A stretch of DNA of 64,000 nt. Origin: Saprospirales bacterium GYS_P2D. GTDB lineage: Bacteria > Bacteroidota > Bacteroidia > Chitinophagales > Saprospiraceae. Both the position numbers and the translations under genes were made by a program. The stretch lies in NCBI GenBank assembly GCA_009833045.1, contig WUUP01000001.1, positions 737,586 through 801,585 on the forward strand, in the 5' to 3' direction. The notes beneath the pieces are model-generated. The model was not told where the DNA came from and ran no database searches. It saw only the letters and a program-made list of their open reading frames with translations. Positions 43,609 to 52,353 of the stretch are shown one piece after another. How positions within the stretch are numbered: position 1 is the stretch's first letter; the number at the start of each line of letters is the position of its first letter.

Positions 43609-44637
43609 CTAAGACTTAGCTCGATAAGCTATATAAGCTCGGAGATCAGCCAGCTGCTGCTCAGACATTTTCTCTTTGGTATAGTTAGGCATGTATGACT
43701 TCTTACCATACTTAGAGTAAGTACCATACCTGACTACCTGATAGATGGAGTGGTTACTCCAGGTATCCGCCTTAGCATCGAGATGTGAGAAGCTCATTTT
43801 ATTATCATCCAGATGGAGAAATGAATAACGCTTTTGATAGTGACAGTGGAGGCAGCTATTATCATAGATCAACTTCCCATTGTCCTTGTCACCTGTATAT
43901 CCTGTACCGATCTTTCGGTCAGCTGGTGGCTCTAAGAATGTAGCCTCTGCAGCTTGCGGGTATTTTCGCTTGAGCAGCCGGACTGCCTCATCACGGATCA
44001 CATCATTCTCCACAGCAGCAGCTATAGAGCTGATCTCCAGTTCACTGAGCGTCAGATCACTGATCTTCAGATCAATGGTCCAGAGATAAGCCAATATTGC
44101 TTCGAGCTCCCAATCTTTTAGCTTGCGTCCCTGAGCGCACTCTTGAGCACAGAGCTGTATTGCCTCTCGGATATCATTTCTCGCTGGTTCGACCAGATCA
44201 CCATATTTTTTATCGTAGTCCCCATTGTAGTATGTCTCCCGATTGACAGCGCCATAGAGCGTCGTCCCTTGTAGGTATGGGAGACCCTGCTGTACTACAT
44301 ATTCGAGACGTGCCTGTGGAGTTACGTTAGACAGATCGGGATCTTCTCGCTCGAGATTATGACATGAGGTACAGACGAAATGCTTACTCTGTCTCCTTGA
44401 TTTATTGAGACCATCTCTTTTGGAAAATCCATTTTTCACAATATCCTCGCCGATCTGTGCTAAGCCTTCTTGTGTTGACCGAGGTTTTTTATCTCCGATA
44501 TCTTCACCAAGCTGCTCTAAGATCATGGCCACGGAGTCATCTCCCGATATACTGATCTCAGTAGGAGCTCTCTCCTCTATGAAGGCGAATGACAAACAGG
44601 TAATAGCGATGACTGATATGACTATATACTTCCACAT
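43609..44637 (-). CDS. dihaem c-type cytochrome
   Basis: 342 residues with a Sec signal peptide (MWKYIVISVIAITCLSFAFI). Two haem-binding motifs are present: CTSCH near 93-97 and CLHCH near 262-266, each in a typical cytochrome c domain (the second with MPNYTKEKMSEQQLADLRAYIAY containing the axial Met). Periplasmic electron carrier or oxidase subunit; part of the layout resembles thiosulfate dehydrogenase-like proteins, but I would not assign a substrate. It starts 7 bp after the DUF5777 gene, and the two are probably one transcript and one function. Confidence 0.9.
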   Translation of the reverse strand: MWKYIVISVIAITCLSFAFIEERAPTEISISGDDSVAMILEQLGEDIGDKKPRSTQEGLAQIGEDIVKNGFSKRDGLNKSRRQSKHFVCTSCHNLEREDPDLSNVTPQARLEYVVQQGLPYLQGTTLYGAVNRETYYNGDYDKKYGDLVEPARNDIREAIQLCAQECAQGRKLKDWELEAILAYLWTIDLKISDLTLSELEISSIAAAVENDVIRDEAVRLLKRKYPQAAEATFLEPPADRKIGTGYTGDKDNGKLIYDNSCLHCHYQKRYSFLHLDDNKMSFSHLDAKADTWSNHSIYQVVRYGTYSKYGKKSYMPNYTKEKMSEQQLADLRAYIAYRAKS

Positions 44638-44644
44638 AGTGATC

Positions 44645-45523
44645 CTATAGACTGAATAATCTTGATATAGTAAATCCTAATCTGAACTCTCCCTCTCCCC
44701 AGCTACTGGATGTGTATGGGATAAAGTCCGTCTCAGAGATACCTCGAGAGTTAGTCAGATTGACCTGAAATACATGGCCTCCTCCCGTGTCAAACTCAAA
44801 GCCAACTGCTAACGGAATCGTATAATCAACTCCTGTATCTCGCTCATCAGAGAGCATGGGTAAGACGGCATCAAATATGATACCCATAGACTTAGTCGCC
44901 TGTATGCGCATACCTGCATTGAGCGCTGCTATATCATTTTTATCTCCGATCTCTACAACATTGCGAGCAGTCCATGAGCCCCCCAGTTGCAGTGAAAATC
45001 GATCTGAAAACTTTCGGGCTATCTGCAGACCTAAGTGATATGTGAGTCGATGAGAACTCTTATCAAATGACGTGATCTGTCCCTCCAGAGAACTTTTCTG
45101 CATCGTACTGTAAGAGGCCAATCCTACCGCCGCCATACTGAATGTGGCACTACTATTCTCTCGCTGCTCCATGATCTTGTACTTAAATAAGCCATTGAGA
45201 TTTTGCTTGAGCGGACCAGAGCCCTTAGTACGTGTGATACCGACCATCGTGCGATCACTCAGCCCATACTCGAGACCTATCGCTATATCGCTGGCGCTCT
45301 CCAGTCCATAGAAGGTAGTCCATCCACCGCTCTCTCCGGCCAAATCTCCAAAACGATGCACTACCCTGAAATCTAACTTATGAGCCGGAAGCGTCTCTAC
45401 GGAGTGCATATTAATCACTCGAGTATGTCTGAATGTCTGTACTACTTTATTGTCGTCTACTCTATCTTGGCCGAACACTGCTGAAGCGATCAAGAGTCCA
45501 ATCAGTATGTAAAAATGTCGCAT
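44645..45523 (-). CDS. DUF5777 family outer-membrane beta-barrel protein
   Basis: 292 residues with a signal peptide (MRHFYILIGLLIASAVFGQ). The start of the mature part, FRHTRVINMHSVETLPAHKL, then VHRFGDLAGE and SDIAIGLEYGLSDRTMVGITR, is the recognisable signature of DUF5777. The rest alternates aromatic/hydrophobic strands ending in FRLGFTISRLFSL with a C-terminal hydrophobic residue, as in outer-membrane barrels. In Bacteroidota these proteins often accompany c-type cytochromes or YceI-like proteins, as here, so it may be linked to extracytoplasmic electron transfer (inference). First gene of the pair. Confidence 0.9.
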   Translation of the reverse strand: MRHFYILIGLLIASAVFGQDRVDDNKVVQTFRHTRVINMHSVETLPAHKLDFRVVHRFGDLAGESGGWTTFYGLESASDIAIGLEYGLSDRTMVGITRTKGSGPLKQNLNGLFKYKIMEQRENSSATFSMAAVGLASYSTMQKSSLEGQITSFDKSSHRLTYHLGLQIARKFSDRFSLQLGGSWTARNVVEIGDKNDIAALNAGMRIQATKSMGIIFDAVLPMLSDERDTGVDYTIPLAVGFEFDTGGGHVFQVNLTNSRGISETDFIPYTSSSWGEGEFRLGFTISRLFSL

Positions 45524-45582
45524 AGAAAATTCTAATATGAGCTGTATGCTATTAAGAAAGGCAAATAAAACTCTTTTTGCTA

Positions 45583-45590
45583 TAAATTTG
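45583..45590 (+). promoter_or_regulatory. candidate -7 box upstream of the bacilliredoxin gene
   Basis: TAAATTTG fits TAnnTTTG, 133 nt before the ATG at 45724. The long leader makes the assignment uncertain. Confidence 0.35.
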
Positions 45591-45723
45591 TATTGTTATG
45601 AGATAAGGAAGCTTCTTTGTATAGTATTCATTCTCATGAGATGATTATACTACTACTTATGGAGCCTACCTCACTACATAAATAAACTCTATTTCAAATA
45701 ATTAATTTTAATAAAAGATAAAT

Positions 45724-46137
45724 ATGTATCCTGTTGAACTGACTATACCGATGGCTAAGGATCTTACGGATTTTGGCTTTGTAGGGTTGAAGAATTCTGA
45801 TGAAGTAGTAGAGCTATTGGACAAAAAAGAAGGTACTGTACTCCTCGTGGTAAACTCTGTATGCGGATGTGCCGCAGCCAATGCTCGTCCAGGAGCTAAG
45901 CTTGCTCTCCAGAATGATAAAAAGCCAGATGTGTGCGCCACAGTATTTGCTGGTGTGGACAAGCCTGCTGTGGAGACGGCTCGAGAGTATCTACTCCCGT
46001 ATCCTCCGTCATCTCCAGCCATTGCATTATTTAAAGATGGTCGACTCGTACACATGCTCGAGAGACATCACATCGAGGGTCGCTCAGCACAGATGATCGC
46101 TGACAATCTTGTCCAAGCCTTTGATGCATTTTGCTAA
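45724..46137 (+). CDS. bacilliredoxin (BrxA/BrxB family)
   Basis: 137 residues of thioredoxin fold with the family's CGC active site at Cys47-Gly-Cys49 (VVNSVCGCAAANARPG) and a second conserved segment PPSSPAIALFKDGRLVHMLERHHIEGR. Bacilliredoxins remove bacillithiol from proteins after oxidative stress. This implies the organism makes bacillithiol, which some Bacteroidota do; no bsh gene is in the window. Monocistronic, with its own leader and a very strong terminator shared with the convergent secreted protein gene. Confidence 0.95.
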   Translation: MYPVELTIPMAKDLTDFGFVGLKNSDEVVELLDKKEGTVLLVVNSVCGCAAANARPGAKLALQNDKKPDVCATVFAGVDKPAVETAREYLLPYPPSSPAIALFKDGRLVHMLERHHIEGRSAQMIADNLVQAFDAFC

Positions 46138-46163
46138 TAGCTCCAGTCTTCTGATAAGATAGA

Positions 46164-46200
46164 AAAGGGGATCCATTCAGTCGAATGGATCCCCTTTATT
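46164..46200. terminator. bidirectional intrinsic terminator
   Basis: AAAGGGGATCCATTC-AGTC-GAATGGATCCCCTTT, a perfect 15-bp stem with a 4-nt loop, flanked by A and T runs. It separates the convergent genes ending at 46137 and 46219. Confidence 0.93.
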
Positions 46201-46218
46201 TATTCTTTCTATTCGCTC

Positions 46219-48786
46219 TTATCGAGTGATGATTACCATTTTGTTTAGTTGGATAGTGCCTACCTTGATCGAGAGTAGGTAGTGACCTGTCTCGAGATCA
46301 CTCACATCCAGTAGCATTTCTTCTTTTCCTTTGTATAGATACTGCTGATCATATGCCTTAATCTCACGCCCACTTACATCGTAGATGCTCGCCACACCGA
46401 TCGCATTTTCTTCGAGCGTCATTCCTACCGCCATTATATCCTTGGCTGGATTAGGGTAGACATCCGCTACGACGCTGTTATTTCGCTCTACATTGATCGC
46501 TATGATATCGCTGTATGCATAGCCACCGTCATAGTCGAGCTGCTTGAGTCGATAGTAGTAGGTAGTGCTTGTCGCAATATCCTTGTCCAGATACTGATAT
46601 CTGCTGATGAGAGCTGTTGTACCATTGCCCTCAACCTCGCCTATTTTCACAAAATCTCCAGCTCCTACTGCTCTCTCGATTTCAAACTTGTCGTTATTGA
46701 TTTCTAAAGCTGTCGCCCAAGTAAGTTCATTGATATTCAGCGCAGCATTCCACTCTCCATCGAATGAGATCAACTCTATAGGTACCACACCAAATCTGAG
46801 ACCTGCGTTGACACCCTGGACCTCCTCACTTGGCATCAAAAAGAATACTTCTGTAGATGTAGTGTTGGGATCTATATCATTGTCCACGAGCTCATCGTCA
46901 CCTATCCCCAGCGATACAAAGCTGTCTCCATTATCTCCTGAGGCCAGCGATCTCACTTGATAAGAGCCCATAGGTACATCTTCAAAGCAATAAGCTCCAT
47001 TTTCGTCAGTACTGGCGAGCTGGATGACTAGATTGCCATTATCTATACTGATGAGCTGTAGTTGACTATTTGCGATAAGCGAGTCAAGTCCAGCATCATA
47101 TACATTATTTTCTGTCTCGGCATCTTCTTTCCATACGATACCACATATACGACCTCCGAGATAGAGACCATAGTCGACATTTTCTATTTTTTGACCTGGC
47201 TGTAGCGTATAGTTCGCTGTTGTATTCGGACCATTCTCATTATTAAGATCACTATCTATGTCATCATCCGCTCTACGATCTGCAGGACTGACCACATAGG
47301 TATCAGGGATGATCACTTCAGTGAAATAAGTAGTCGGTGCGATCCCGTCAAAGCAGTAATAACCTACTTCACCCGTTTCCGGATTAGTCGATGTGACTGT
47401 AGTCGCAACGAGCATGTTGTCCGTATCATAGAGATTGATCACTACATCATTGAGTCCAGGCTCTCCTTCATCTTGGACACCATTACCATTCAGATCTTCC
47501 CAAGCGACTCCTCCGAGTCCTGCTGAGGTAAAGAATCCAGCATCGATATCATTGATTACTTGGCCAGGTGATACATTGATGGTATTTGACAGGCCATTTG
47601 GATTAATATCACTATCGAGTGTCCCATTGTCACCCTGTCCTCTTGGAGATATAGTATAGCCATTTGGACCGATGAATTCTACGATATATCCACTCTGATA
47701 CACATTGAAAATATAGTAGCCCGGCTCTCCTGTGTCCGGATTATTCGTTGTCGTAGTAATACAAGATGGGAAGTCACTAAAGTCAGGTACTCCATCAAAG
47801 TTAAAGTCCGCATAGAGATTGACAGTGACACCATTGATACCTGGCTCATCAGGATCTTGGATACCGTCACCATTGAGGTCTTCCCATACATAGTCACCGA
47901 TTATGGCTCTTTCTTCGCCAGTGATGATCTGGGTCTGACGCCCAACACACCCACTCGCTAAGGCCACCTCTACTGTATAGGTAGCTGGTTCATTAGCATC
48001 TACGATGATAAAATCCTGTGTAGATCCTGTACTCCATAGGTAACTATCATACTGCTCTCCCACTACTAATATCGCCTGCTGAGTAATATCACAACCCTGT
48101 AAATCAAAGAAAATAGTAGGATTGAGCGCTTGACAAACACCCACGATATAGCCCTCTCCGATATCATAACATGTCCCTGATACATCCATGAGATTGGCAT
48201 CGACTTCGAGACCTTCTATTCCTGCTGCAGTCTCATAATTGACCGCAAAGGCTACATAAAGACCCATCTCCAGCTCTCCAAAATCCGGATTATCTTGTAC
48301 CACGAGTATATTTCCATCACTATCGGTGAGTATATATTGGGTAGTAAAGTCAGGGTCATCATTACCACCTGTAGCAGCTAATACGACCTCCTCTCCCAGA
48401 CAATAATTACACGGATCGAGCTCCTCACAGACGGTGATAGACATCGGGTCTGAGATATCAATACAGTCTCCCGATACTACATGTATATTACTACCTACTG
48501 TGAGACCATCTACTGTAGTATCATTTTTAAAATTGACACCATAGATCATATAAAAGCCCTGTATATCCACCTCAAACTGGGTCCGATCAGATATCTGAAG
48601 AATCTCTCCAGACTGATCAGTGAGGATATACTGAGTCGTATATAGATCAGTTGTATTTTGTCCGTCCGCATTGAATGTCACGATACCTGTCCTATAGTCA
48701 CATGACTGTGCTGTGATATTGGATATAGATCCAATAGTCAACAGCAATACTAAAGAAGCAAGATATCTTATCGCTGACAGCTGCAT
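46219..48786 (-). CDS. large secreted SdrD-B-repeat protein with T9SS type A sorting domain
   Basis: 855 residues from the ATG at 48786, where a signal peptide begins (MQLSAIRYLASLVLLLTIGS); an in-frame ATG at 48882 adds 32 residues without signal character. The mature part has two related N-terminal repeats (TQYILTDQSGEILQI and TQYILTDSDGNILVV, each ending in a Cys-containing VSGxCxDI motif), then three SdrD-B/Cna-B-like domains starting near residues 295, 422 and 542 (GDYVWEDLNGDGIQDPDEPG, GGVAWEDLNGNGVQDEGEPG) with aspartate-rich calcium-binding loops, a VPIELISFDGEW-type beta-domain from about 664, and the sorting domain from about 774 (VYPNPAKDIMAVGM). Cell-surface attached or released adhesin-like protein, function unknown. 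Confidence 0.9.
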   Translation of the reverse strand: MQLSAIRYLASLVLLLTIGSISNITAQSCDYRTGIVTFNADGQNTTDLYTTQYILTDQSGEILQISDRTQFEVDIQGFYMIYGVNFKNDTTVDGLTVGSNIHVVSGDCIDISDPMSITVCEELDPCNYCLGEEVVLAATGGNDDPDFTTQYILTDSDGNILVVQDNPDFGELEMGLYVAFAVNYETAAGIEGLEVDANLMDVSGTCYDIGEGYIVGVCQALNPTIFFDLQGCDITQQAILVVGEQYDSYLWSTGSTQDFIIVDANEPATYTVEVALASGCVGRQTQIITGEERAIIGDYVWEDLNGDGIQDPDEPGINGVTVNLYADFNFDGVPDFSDFPSCITTTTNNPDTGEPGYYIFNVYQSGYIVEFIGPNGYTISPRGQGDNGTLDSDINPNGLSNTINVSPGQVINDIDAGFFTSAGLGGVAWEDLNGNGVQDEGEPGLNDVVINLYDTDNMLVATTVTSTNPETGEVGYYCFDGIAPTTYFTEVIIPDTYVVSPADRRADDDIDSDLNNENGPNTTANYTLQPGQKIENVDYGLYLGGRICGIVWKEDAETENNVYDAGLDSLIANSQLQLISIDNGNLVIQLASTDENGAYCFEDVPMGSYQVRSLASGDNGDSFVSLGIGDDELVDNDIDPNTTSTEVFFLMPSEEVQGVNAGLRFGVVPIELISFDGEWNAALNINELTWATALEINNDKFEIERAVGAGDFVKIGEVEGNGTTALISRYQYLDKDIATSTTYYYRLKQLDYDGGYAYSDIIAINVERNNSVVADVYPNPAKDIMAVGMTLEENAIGVASIYDVSGREIKAYDQQYLYKGKEEMLLDVSDLETGHYLLSIKVGTIQLNKMVIITR

Positions 48787-48928
48787 ATCACTTGATTTAT
48801 AGCCGAAGAGCGTCAGATCACAAATAGATCCAGATCGATTTGATGTTAGATTTTGCACTTTGATTTTTTCGCTCTTCATCATTAGTAGATTTCTTAGATT
48901 TTGATAATAGATGATCAGATCCTACTGA

Positions 48929-50428
48929 TTAGTTTCCACTAAGAGTCGGAGCTTGAGCGGCACAGTTTTCTTGACATATAGTGACCTGACTACAGTCTGG
49001 ATCGAGACAGTCCACGAGTCCGTCACCATCATTGTCCACACCATCGCTACACATAGTCGTACCTGTCTCTACCATATTCTCTCCACATGATGTGTCAAAA
49101 CAAGCAGAGTTGCCACTGGATGGTGAGAGATCATTGAATGTTGATGGCACGAGATTTCTGACATCAGAGACTGTCATCCATTCTTGGATAGCGAGAATCC
49201 CCGTATTGTAAGAATCAGTGAGGCCATTGCGTCCCCATGCAGTCTCAAAACATACATCACCATCCATGATCGCCTCATCTGTCATCGTGAAGCATATCTC
49301 AGCAGTCGTAGTATATGAGCCGACATTGATCACTTGATCTGTACCTCCTGCTTGACTCACTAAGTCGATAGAGAAATCTATAAATCCTAAGTCATCTTCA
49401 AAGGCTAAGTCTCCTACACCTGCTGCATTTTGGTTTTCGATAGGTGTGCCTCCCATGATACTCACAGGCTGATAGTCTGCACCAAGTCTACTCACTACTG
49501 ATGTGAATGTACCTACTCCACTATTGTAGAAGAGTCGATAATCCTGATTACCCAGCATGAATGACATATCTCCTGCACCTCTCAGCTGTATATTATAACA
49601 AGCCATATTGGACCCACAGTCCACTGATGATAGAGCGAGATTGATATCATATGAGTTTGATTCAGGTGCACATGGCATGACCATCGCACAGTCATCATCC
49701 GCACAGTCTACGAGACCATCGAGGTCATTATCCTCTCCATCGCTACATGCTGTTGGGGTATTTTCATTAGTTTCTCCTTCACAATAGAAAGTGAGGCACG
49801 CTTGCTCATTATCATTTTCGTCGAGATCATCATACACCATACCCATAGCTTCCGCAGTGGAGTTAGCAGCGAGCCACTGTGATATTTCTACGAAAGCTGT
49901 CGCATATCCATCTGTACGACCCATACGGGCCCATACGAGATTGAGACACTCTGATGCATCATCGATCACGTCCCCAGTCACTTGAAAACACAAGCTCGAC
50001 GTCGTGATCCACTCTCCCGATCCAGGTAGATCAACACCACCACTGGACAGGTTCATCAGATCGATAGAATAATTGAGAAAGCTCAATGTACTCGCAAATG
50101 GTAAGTCCCCGGGAAATCCGGAAGCATCAACATTTTGCTGATCGGATGTCAGTAGCGGAGCAGAATACTGATCGGCATTGAGACGAGACTCAGCAGAGCC
50201 ACTGATATAAGAGGCTACAGAGCCATCATAAAAGATGCGGTAGTTCTGGCCTGCCAGATTCCAAGTTTCATTGGTAGCAGCTTTGACCTGCACGAGATAG
50301 CACGCTTGACCTGACTCACAGTCAAAGTCTTCGAGCATGAATCGAATATCGAATCTTTCTTGAGCAAACAGGCATGTACCTACCATCAGTAAGCACGCCA
50401 CGAGGAGTGAGTTGTACGTTTTCATCAT
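48929..50428 (-). CDS. secreted protein with two QNYR domains and two Asp-rich metal-binding motifs
   Basis: 499 residues, signal peptide MMKTYNSLLVACLLMVGTCL. Two copies of an unnamed domain at about 25-190 and 255-420: each has an opening strand with Cys, then GQNYRIFYD or NQDYRLFYN, GDLPFASTLSFLNYSIDL or GDLAFEDDLGFIDFSIDL, a xxCF strand, and WARMGRTDGYATA or WGRNGLTDSYNTG. Each copy is followed by a CSDGxDNDxDGLVDCxDxDC motif (near 226-248 and 462-484) as in MopE-type metal-binding repeats. It ends shortly after the second motif (CAAQAPTLSGN) and shows no T9SS sorting domain. Function unknown; see the cluster finding. Confidence 0.85.
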   Translation of the reverse strand: MMKTYNSLLVACLLMVGTCLFAQERFDIRFMLEDFDCESGQACYLVQVKAATNETWNLAGQNYRIFYDGSVASYISGSAESRLNADQYSAPLLTSDQQNVDASGFPGDLPFASTLSFLNYSIDLMNLSSGGVDLPGSGEWITTSSLCFQVTGDVIDDASECLNLVWARMGRTDGYATAFVEISQWLAANSTAEAMGMVYDDLDENDNEQACLTFYCEGETNENTPTACSDGEDNDLDGLVDCADDDCAMVMPCAPESNSYDINLALSSVDCGSNMACYNIQLRGAGDMSFMLGNQDYRLFYNSGVGTFTSVVSRLGADYQPVSIMGGTPIENQNAAGVGDLAFEDDLGFIDFSIDLVSQAGGTDQVINVGSYTTTAEICFTMTDEAIMDGDVCFETAWGRNGLTDSYNTGILAIQEWMTVSDVRNLVPSTFNDLSPSSGNSACFDTSCGENMVETGTTMCSDGVDNDGDGLVDCLDPDCSQVTICQENCAAQAPTLSGN

Positions 50429-50506
50429 CTACTTATTAGTTATTAAGGTCCTCAGACCTAATATCTCAAGGTAAAGGTAAACATATTATTGAAAAATATA
50501 ATATAT

Positions 50507-50525
50507 AGTAGAAAAAATTTCTACT
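50507..50525. promoter_or_regulatory. 8-bp inverted repeat upstream of the two-domain QNYR gene
   Basis: AGTAGAAA-AAA-TTTCTACT, a perfect dyad about 80 bp before the start at 50428 and downstream of the 50575-50608 terminator. Possible operator. Confidence 0.35.
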
Positions 50526-50574
50526 CCCTCCTTTTTCTTAACCTTAATAAGCGGATGCGAACAGTACAGACGTA

Positions 50575-50608
50575 AATAAAAAAAGCAGAGATATCCCTAT
50601 ACCTCTGC
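50575..50608 (-). terminator. intrinsic terminator of the 268-residue QNYR gene
   Basis: On the minus strand GCAGAGGTAT-AGGG-ATATCTCTGC (one G-U pair) is followed by TTTTTTTATTT, 45 bp after the stop at 50653. Confidence 0.85.
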
Positions 50609-50652
50609 CTTTGAATGAGTAATATAAATGAGAATGAATCTTACCTAATTCA

Positions 50653-51459
50653 TTAATTATTATCTGTTTTGATAATGCTCTTAGTGAATATCTCTCCACT
50701 ATCTGCGATGAGCTCAACAGTATAGCGACCTGCAGGCCATCCTGATAGGTCATAGTCTGATACGGACTTACCATCTACACTATCATATACCACCTCTCTA
50801 CCGATGACATCTTTGATCAGTATGTCAACAGTGGATTCCTGGCGATCGATAGCTATCTGTACTCTATCGACTACAGGATTAGGAAATACCTCCATAGATA
50901 TATCCTCTGATATGGTATTGTGAGCCTGCGTATAGTCGATCATGAGCTCTGGGTCGAGTACTGCTTGCTCTTCTTCATCTACCCACTTAGATAGAGTCAC
51001 CTGTGCACTGGCATAGTACTCTGTTCGCTCATTTGCCCAGATCACATCAAATCCTTTTTGTGTTGTAGGCATGAAGCATGCTTTTCCGACTCGGGTCCAT
51101 TCTCCTGATTTATCCACATTGATCGTCTGATCAGTATTAGCTCTCGCATCTACAGACAGAGACAAGAATCCTACGTCTCCATGTATAGAACTGATCATAT
51201 CAGTTTTGCTATACGCCTCTTGATCTAATGAAAGAGTAGTTTTTTCTTTAATCACCTCTGCCTTACTGGCGTCATAAAACAAGCGATAGTTTTGACCGGC
51301 CAGCTTGATATCCTCATTGTACGGAGATCGGAGCTCGAGATCAAAGCACTGCTCTGACTGAGAGGTGTTGATATGATTGAGTCTGAGCTCAACTTTGCTC
51401 TGCTGTGCTTGGGCTACTACGCACATCAAGCTCAATAAAAGTATAATGTAATTCTTCAT
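50653..51459 (-). CDS. secreted single-QNYR-domain protein with T9SS type A sorting domain
   Basis: 268 residues, signal peptide MKNYIILLLSLMCVVAQAQ. One QNYR domain at about 22-165 (ELRLNHINTSQSEQCFDLEL, LAGQNYRLFYDASKAEVI, GDVGFLSLSVDA, GKACFMPTT, VIWANERTEYYASAQ). The C-terminal 75 residues are a T9SS sorting domain: MEVFPNPVVDRVQIAIDRQ, VIGREVVYDSVDG, DLSGWPAGRYTVEL. It is thus exported to the cell surface. It is the only one of the three QNYR genes in this cluster with a visible sorting domain. 51 bp downstream of the 200-residue paralogue and probably co-transcribed. Confidence 0.88.
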   Translation of the reverse strand: MKNYIILLLSLMCVVAQAQQSKVELRLNHINTSQSEQCFDLELRSPYNEDIKLAGQNYRLFYDASKAEVIKEKTTLSLDQEAYSKTDMISSIHGDVGFLSLSVDARANTDQTINVDKSGEWTRVGKACFMPTTQKGFDVIWANERTEYYASAQVTLSKWVDEEEQAVLDPELMIDYTQAHNTISEDISMEVFPNPVVDRVQIAIDRQESTVDILIKDVIGREVVYDSVDGKSVSDYDLSGWPAGRYTVELIADSGEIFTKSIIKTDNN

Positions 51460-51510
51460 GACTATATATTACAATTGTTTATAATATATCAATCACTATG
51501 CCAATGTTGA

Positions 51511-52113
51511 TTACTGGGTAAGGTAATCGGTATATTCAGCGACTGAAGTGCTTATTAGTTTGCTCTCTCCATTTATCGAGGATAGCTCTATGTATGCTCG
51601 GCCATATGCCGCTGTTGCTTCTTCTCTGGCTAATATGATAGACATCGGAGCAGTCTCATCTGACACGGCAAAACACATCTCTGCGATGTTGACAAAATCA
51701 GGTGATAAAGCAACTCCTGCTTTCTCCAGATTATTCTGAACAATAGAGAAATTAATAAAGCCCAGATTATTCTCAAATGCTAAATCCCCTGTACCAGAAG
51801 CATCGACACCTGCCACATGCTGTACCAGACGGAGTTGATACTGATCAGACGGAAGTGCCTGCTTCATGCTACTCTCATCCAGTTTCAGATTATCGGCATT
51901 ATAAAACAGGCGATAATTTTGACTGGATAGACTTAAAGCTCCTCCAGTAGGATTAGCTATCTGTAGTTGGACACACTTCTGCGCATCACTGCTACTGGCA
52001 TCTGCTACACGGATGTGCACACCATCCTGAGCATAAGACACGCTGCCCATCATGAGGATAGCTCCACTGAGTATTTCTTGAATTAGGCTTTTGATTGTTT
52101 TCAATTTCATCAT
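51511..52113 (-). CDS. short secreted QNYR-domain protein without sorting domain
   Basis: 200 residues, signal peptide to about residue 28 (LSGAILMMGSVSYAQ). The mature protein is nearly one bare QNYR domain: VQLQIANPTGGALSLSSQNYRLFYN, GDLAFENNLGFINFSI, AEMCFAVSD, AREEATAAYGRAYIEL. It lacks both metal-binding repeats and a T9SS domain, so it should remain periplasmic or use another route. Start of the cluster's left-going transcript; the 240 bp upstream (52114-52353) are AT-rich and shared with the divergent lipoprotein gene. Confidence 0.85.
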   Translation of the reverse strand: MMKLKTIKSLIQEILSGAILMMGSVSYAQDGVHIRVADASSSDAQKCVQLQIANPTGGALSLSSQNYRLFYNADNLKLDESSMKQALPSDQYQLRLVQHVAGVDASGTGDLAFENNLGFINFSIVQNNLEKAGVALSPDFVNIAEMCFAVSDETAPMSIILAREEATAAYGRAYIELSSINGESKLISTSVAEYTDYLTQ

Positions 52114-52341
52114 TTACTATTTGAGCTCTGCAATATAGTTTGGGGTAATGCAAGGACTCTGTATTATTCTCCACACTGAGGACACATGGTGAGCAGTAGT
52201 ACCACTACTCTGATTACTATTTTCGGGTAGACAGATGATCTACATCACCAGCGAATCAAATATAATAATTATTTATAATATGTTTAATTAAAATAAATTT
52301 TATCTTTTATATTAAATAATTTCACATATATGAAATATTGA

Positions 52342-52349
52342 TATATTTG
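52342..52349 (+). promoter_or_regulatory. -7 promoter box of the 52354 lipoprotein gene
   Basis: TATATTTG fits TAnnTTTG exactly, followed by CATC and the ATG at 52354. Transcription would start at or beside the start codon. Confidence 0.5.
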
Positions 52350-52353
52350 CATC

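Noticed and set aside
48902-48931. Possible truncation by a premature stop of the 499-residue QNYR protein, with a sorting domain hidden downstream
   Set aside because: Reading on in the same frame past 48929 gives no T9SS-like sequence before the next gene.
49675-49760. Recurrent DGxDNDxDGLVDC coding motif considered as a CRISPR-like or tandem DNA repeat
   Set aside because: Only two copies, 700 bp apart, and explained by the Asp-rich metal-binding protein motif.
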